NCBI RefSeq assembly: GCF_004766055.1
Contig: NZ_SPQR01000004.1
Coordinates: forward strand, 62,001 to 126,000
From: Desulfosporosinus sp. Sb-LF
Lineage (GTDB): Bacteria; Bacillota; Desulfitobacteriia; Desulfitobacteriales; Desulfitobacteriaceae
Direction: 5' to 3'
DNA: 64,000 bases
Below, piece by piece: positions 61,559 to 64,000 of this stretch. The position numbers and the translations under genes are program-made. Numbering within the stretch: position 1 is the stretch's first letter; every line of letters begins with the position of its first letter. The notes under the pieces are model-generated. The model was not told where the DNA came from and ran no database searches. It was given only the letters and a program-made list of their open reading frames with translations.

Positions 61559-62772
61559 GACTTCCCCTCTTTTCGTGCTGATAGAATAAAGACCGGATTT
61601 AAAGCTTGTGCCATATGAAGAGTTTGTACTGGCTTCCAACGGACTGCTTGAATAGAAACGGCATCGATTTCTTGATAGTGAAGATCTTCAAGGAGTTTCA
61701 GTCCGTGGGATACCGTTTCGATTGTCACTGCAGTGATCACGATTCTACCTCCCTCAACGAGGGGTACTTTTTCTAGAATTTCCTTCAATCGTCCATGACT
61801 TCCGCCAATGATACAGACATTAACTTGGGGGAGCTCTCCAAAAACATCGGGGGCGGCCCCGGAAATCAGACGTAGGTTAGAGATGCCAAACTTTTGTTGA
61901 TTGGCTAGAATGAGTTCTTGAGCCTCTGGATTATGTTCAATTGCATAAACAACCCCTTTAGGAGCGAGACCAGCGGCTTCAATACTAATGCTTCCAGTAC
62001 CAGCCCCGATGTCCACAATATGGTCATTGGTCGATATTTGGGCCTTCGCGAGTACTTGGACTCGAATTTCCGCTTTGGTCATGGGAACCTTTCCCCGTAG
62101 GAACTCATGGTCTGGAATACCAATTCTGCAACCAGTAGTTTGCATATTATCCTGCTCAATTGTTGGATACAGAATAACGATGGCATTTTTCAACGATGTT
62201 TTCTCATGAGATAAATGCTCGGCATCCATTGTTTCCCAGAATTCTTCTGGATAGGTAAGGGCATTGCCTACAGAAATATGGGGGTTACTTCCGAGATCCA
62301 AATAGAGTTGCGCTATTTTCTGAGGGGTATTTTCTCCACCCGTTAAGACCGCTGTGGGACGAGTTATCACCCGTGGCAATACGGACAATTCTCGACCATG
62401 AACACTAACGAAGGTTGCCTCTTGCCAAGGAATCCCTGCTCTCGCAAAGGCGAATTGTAGAGAGCTTATTCCCGGGTAGACGTCGATTCTCTCCTCAGGA
62501 AATTCCTTTTTAAGCCTGGGCAAAAAGCTGAAAAACCCGGGGTCGCCTGAGACGAGAACTCCAATAATTTTCTTTTTTTGAAGTGCGTTTGCAATCACTT
62601 CAAGACTGTGAGCGAGGTCACCAGATAGGCAATACTGTCGTCCCGCGAAATTTGGAAAGAGTTCAAGCGCCCTAGAACCCCCAATTAAAATGTCGCAATT
62701 TCCCACAAGTTTAGTGATTGCAGGGGGCAACCATTCCGGTCTACCGGGGCCGATACCGATCACCTGTAACAT
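61555..62772 (-). CDS. cbiET: Fused cobalt-precorrin-7 methyltransferase/decarboxylase CbiET
   Basis: A natural fusion equivalent to CobL: residues about 1-200 are CbiE (C5-methylase; QVIGIGPGRPEWLPPAITKL, GVLVSGDPGFFSFLPRLKKE, YPGISSLQFAFARAGIPW) and about 215-400 are CbiT (C15-methylase/decarboxylase; VDIGAGTGSISIEAAGLAPK, VYAIEHNPEAQELI, ICIIGGSHGRLKEIL-type loop). First gene behind the cobalamin riboswitch. Length 405 fits the fused form. Confidence 0.94.
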   Translation of the reverse strand: MLQVIGIGPGRPEWLPPAITKLVGNCDILIGGSRALELFPNFAGRQYCLSGDLAHSLEVIANALQKKKIIGVLVSGDPGFFSFLPRLKKEFPEERIDVYPGISSLQFAFARAGIPWQEATFVSVHGRELSVLPRVITRPTAVLTGGENTPQKIAQLYLDLGSNPHISVGNALTYPEEFWETMDAEHLSHEKTSLKNAIVILYPTIEQDNMQTTGCRIGIPDHEFLRGKVPMTKAEIRVQVLAKAQISTNDHIVDIGAGTGSISIEAAGLAPKGVVYAIEHNPEAQELILANQQKFGISNLRLISGAAPDVFGELPQVNVCIIGGSHGRLKEILEKVPLVEGGRIVITAVTIETVSHGLKLLEDLHYQEIDAVSIQAVRWKPVQTLHMAQALNPVFILSARKEGKS

Positions 62773-62885
62773 AGAAAACCTTCTTCCATTGCTTGATGAA
62801 TTATACGTTCACCACAGGTTCTAGAAATTTCATTTCATTCATTAAGTTGACTTGCGAATGGGAAGGAAGCGTATTATAGATGGGT

Positions 62886-62912
62886 AAATAAAAACGAGCC
62901 TGAGCGGCTCGT
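62886..62912 (-). terminator. Terminator of the riboswitch expression platform
   Basis: On the minus strand ACGAGCC GCTCA GGCTCGT forms a 7-bp hairpin followed by TTTTATTTACC, about 45 bases after the riboswitch and 115 bases before cbiET. Confidence 0.85.
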
Positions 62913-62954
62913 ATGGTTTACCTAAATAAACACACACATTTCCTATCGCCCGTA

Positions 62955-63123
62955 GGTCTGTGATGTTCTTAAGGCAGGTTTCCTGGCTTCAAATCATCAT
63001 TCTCTTCCTCTAACATTCGATCATGGCATTACTGAAGAGAACTCCTTGTTTACAGTGGCGGGACCGCGCCGGATTTTCACCGACTTCCCCTTTAAAATCC
63101 CCAATTGCTGAGGAACCCTAAGA
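62955..63123 (-). ncRNA. Cobalamin (AdoCbl-type) riboswitch
   Basis: The minus strand contains the conserved core: GGGGAAGTCGGTGAAAATCC, GCGCGGTCCCGCCACTGTA and, near the 3' end, the B12 box AAGCCAGGAAACCTGCC (62969-62985). It precedes cbiET and should stop transcription when cobalamin is abundant, through the terminator at 62886-62912. It therefore controls cbiET to cbiO as one unit. Confidence 0.95.
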
Positions 63124-63215
63124 ATGAGTAGTATTAAATTCATGAGTATGTATACAACTGATAATGGATTATTCTATAAGTATATACTAAATTCCTCTTT
63201 TTTAAAAATAAATTA

Positions 63216-63252
63216 TTTAAAAAGCCAGACAATTAAATTAAATTGTCTGGCT
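63216..63252 (-). terminator. Strong terminator after cbiD
   Basis: AGCCAGACAATT (minus strand) is exactly inverted around a short AT loop and followed by TTTTTAAATAATTT. It begins ten bases after the cbiD stop codon and isolates cbiD from the riboswitch-controlled operon. Confidence 0.9.
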
Positions 63253-63261
63253 AAGCATATG

Positions 63262-64000
63262 TCAAGGTTCAGTCGACCACACCCAACCTTGTTCTTTTAC
63301 AATTTCGCGAGCTTTCGTATCCCAACCAATCGGTTGGCCGCTTAACAACGTCATAATCGTGCCTACGCTCAGACGCCCAATGGTGAATGCCTGGGCCCGT
63401 TCACTGGCCAAATGTGCTAGATGGTGAAGCAAGTTTTGCTCGCCGAGATTTAGAAGTTCTAATGTTGCTCCTTCAGTGGTTGGAAACTCTGCCAGATGTG
63501 CTAAGGTGTCAAAATTTACCCCAGCCAGTGCCGCATGTGCCAGCAATATTTCCGAACGTGCATCTGCAACACGATTATGGGTATGGAAAATCCCACCTGA
63601 TACTTTGATCAGCTTCCCGATATGTCCCAGTAAAATGACCTGTTCAATTCCACGGTAGGCTGCTTCTTCCAAAAGGAAGCCTACAAAATTACTCATTTCG
63701 ATCACGGCTTCAGTCGGGACCTTCAAGCGTTCCGTCGCGACTCTATAGCCATAGTGCCCTGGGGTTAGCACAATAGTTTTATGTCCATAAGCCACTGCCT
63801 GATCCAACTCCGGAAGAATCGAGGTTTTAAAAGCTTCTTCTGACATAGGACGGACGATCCCACTTGTCCCCAGAATTGAAATTCCTCCGACAATTCCCAA
63901 CCTAGGATTTAGGGTTCGCAAAGCGGCGGCTTCTCCGGCAGGGACTTCGATGATTATTTCAAGTTCTTCTTCGGGGAAGACCTCACGTACAGCTTGATTG
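63262..64000 (-). CDS. cbiD: Cobalt-precorrin-5B C1-methyltransferase CbiD, N-terminus outside the window
   Basis: CbiD methylates C-1. The visible 245 codons run off the window at 64000 and lack the N-terminal half. Landmarks are EVPAGEAAALRTLNPRLGIV, GGISILGTSGIVRPMSEEA, VLTPGHYGYRVATERL, VILLGHIGKLIKVSGGIFHT and RADAR-type VADARSEILLAHAAL. The reading frame is open through base 64000. It is probably the last gene of an upstream transcript that has its own terminator. Confidence 0.93.
   Translation of the reverse strand, partial: NQAVREVFPEEELEIIIEVPAGEAAALRTLNPRLGIVGGISILGTSGIVRPMSEEAFKTSILPELDQAVAYGHKTIVLTPGHYGYRVATERLKVPTEAVIEMSNFVGFLLEEAAYRGIEQVILLGHIGKLIKVSGGIFHTHNRVADARSEILLAHAALAGVNFDTLAHLAEFPTTEGATLELLNLGEQNLLHHLAHLASERAQAFTIGRLSVGTIMTLLSGQPIGWDTKAREIVKEQGWVWSTEP

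Noticed and set aside
1-64000. CRISPR arrays, tRNA genes, toxin-antitoxin or phage-defence loci
   Set aside because: No direct repeats with regular spacers, no tRNA T-loop signatures outside coding genes, and no defence-type protein domains were seen.

Overview
The window reads as chromosome of an anaerobic, spore-forming, low-GC Gram-positive bacterium, most likely a Desulfosporosinus or Desulfitobacterium relative (Peptococcaceae). The reasons are Spo0A, an alpha/beta-type small acid-soluble spore protein, a PdaB-like deacetylase, an AddAB nuclease, an electron-bifurcating Flx-Hdr cluster of the kind found in sulfate reducers, a methanol:corrinoid methyltransferase system, and the complete anaerobic (early cobalt) branch of cobalamin synthesis. 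The species assignment is inference; the gene content is seen directly.

Layout. Bases 1-12,000 are a gene-poor accessory region: decayed IS3 elements at both ends of a selO gene, a decayed SagB-type nitroreductase, a reductase-like gene, sasp, a stand-alone spo0A, a 45-residue basic ORF resembling ribosome-rescue factors, an orphan piece of 23S rRNA, a tyrosine recombinase bracketed by a 12-bp inverted repeat, several small unknown genes, perfect hairpins and an mgtC-like gene. From 12,100 to 19,700 (minus strand) lies a six-gene Flx-Hdr operon with an unusually long, tandem HdrA and an HdrC-HdrB fusion. addB-addA follow (20,050-27,995), then an amidohydrolase-fetA-fetB operon (28,071-30,462). 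From 30,700 to 38,000 there is a broken chemotaxis receptor, a polysaccharide deacetylase, a YitT membrane protein, a histidine kinase divergent from a response regulator-GGDEF gene interrupted by one stop codon, and an ECF sigma factor with a DUF4349 membrane partner.

From 38,184 to 46,824 is a methanol-utilisation island: MtaB, its corrinoid protein MtaC, a PocR/AraC-type regulator followed by a second, orphan corrinoid protein, a CobW-type metallochaperone GTPase, a RACo-type corrinoid activator, and an MtgA/AcsE-type methyl-corrinoid:tetrahydrofolate methyltransferase. A 41-bp element is shared (33 of 41 identical) by the regions upstream of mtaC and of the tetrahydrofolate methyltransferase. 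From 47,018 to 62,772 is one long minus-strand operon, cbiET-L-F-G-H-J-X-C-P-B-A-cobO-pduX-cobD-cbiMNQO, behind a cobalamin riboswitch with its own terminator (62,886-63,123). cbiD, cut by the window edge, lies upstream and ends in a separate strong terminator.

The logic is coherent: cobalt is imported, cobalamin is made, and the corrinoid is used by methyltransferases that feed methanol carbon into the Wood-Ljungdahl pathway, while Flx-Hdr presumably balances NADH and ferredoxin. All of this is read from sequence alone; no database search was run.
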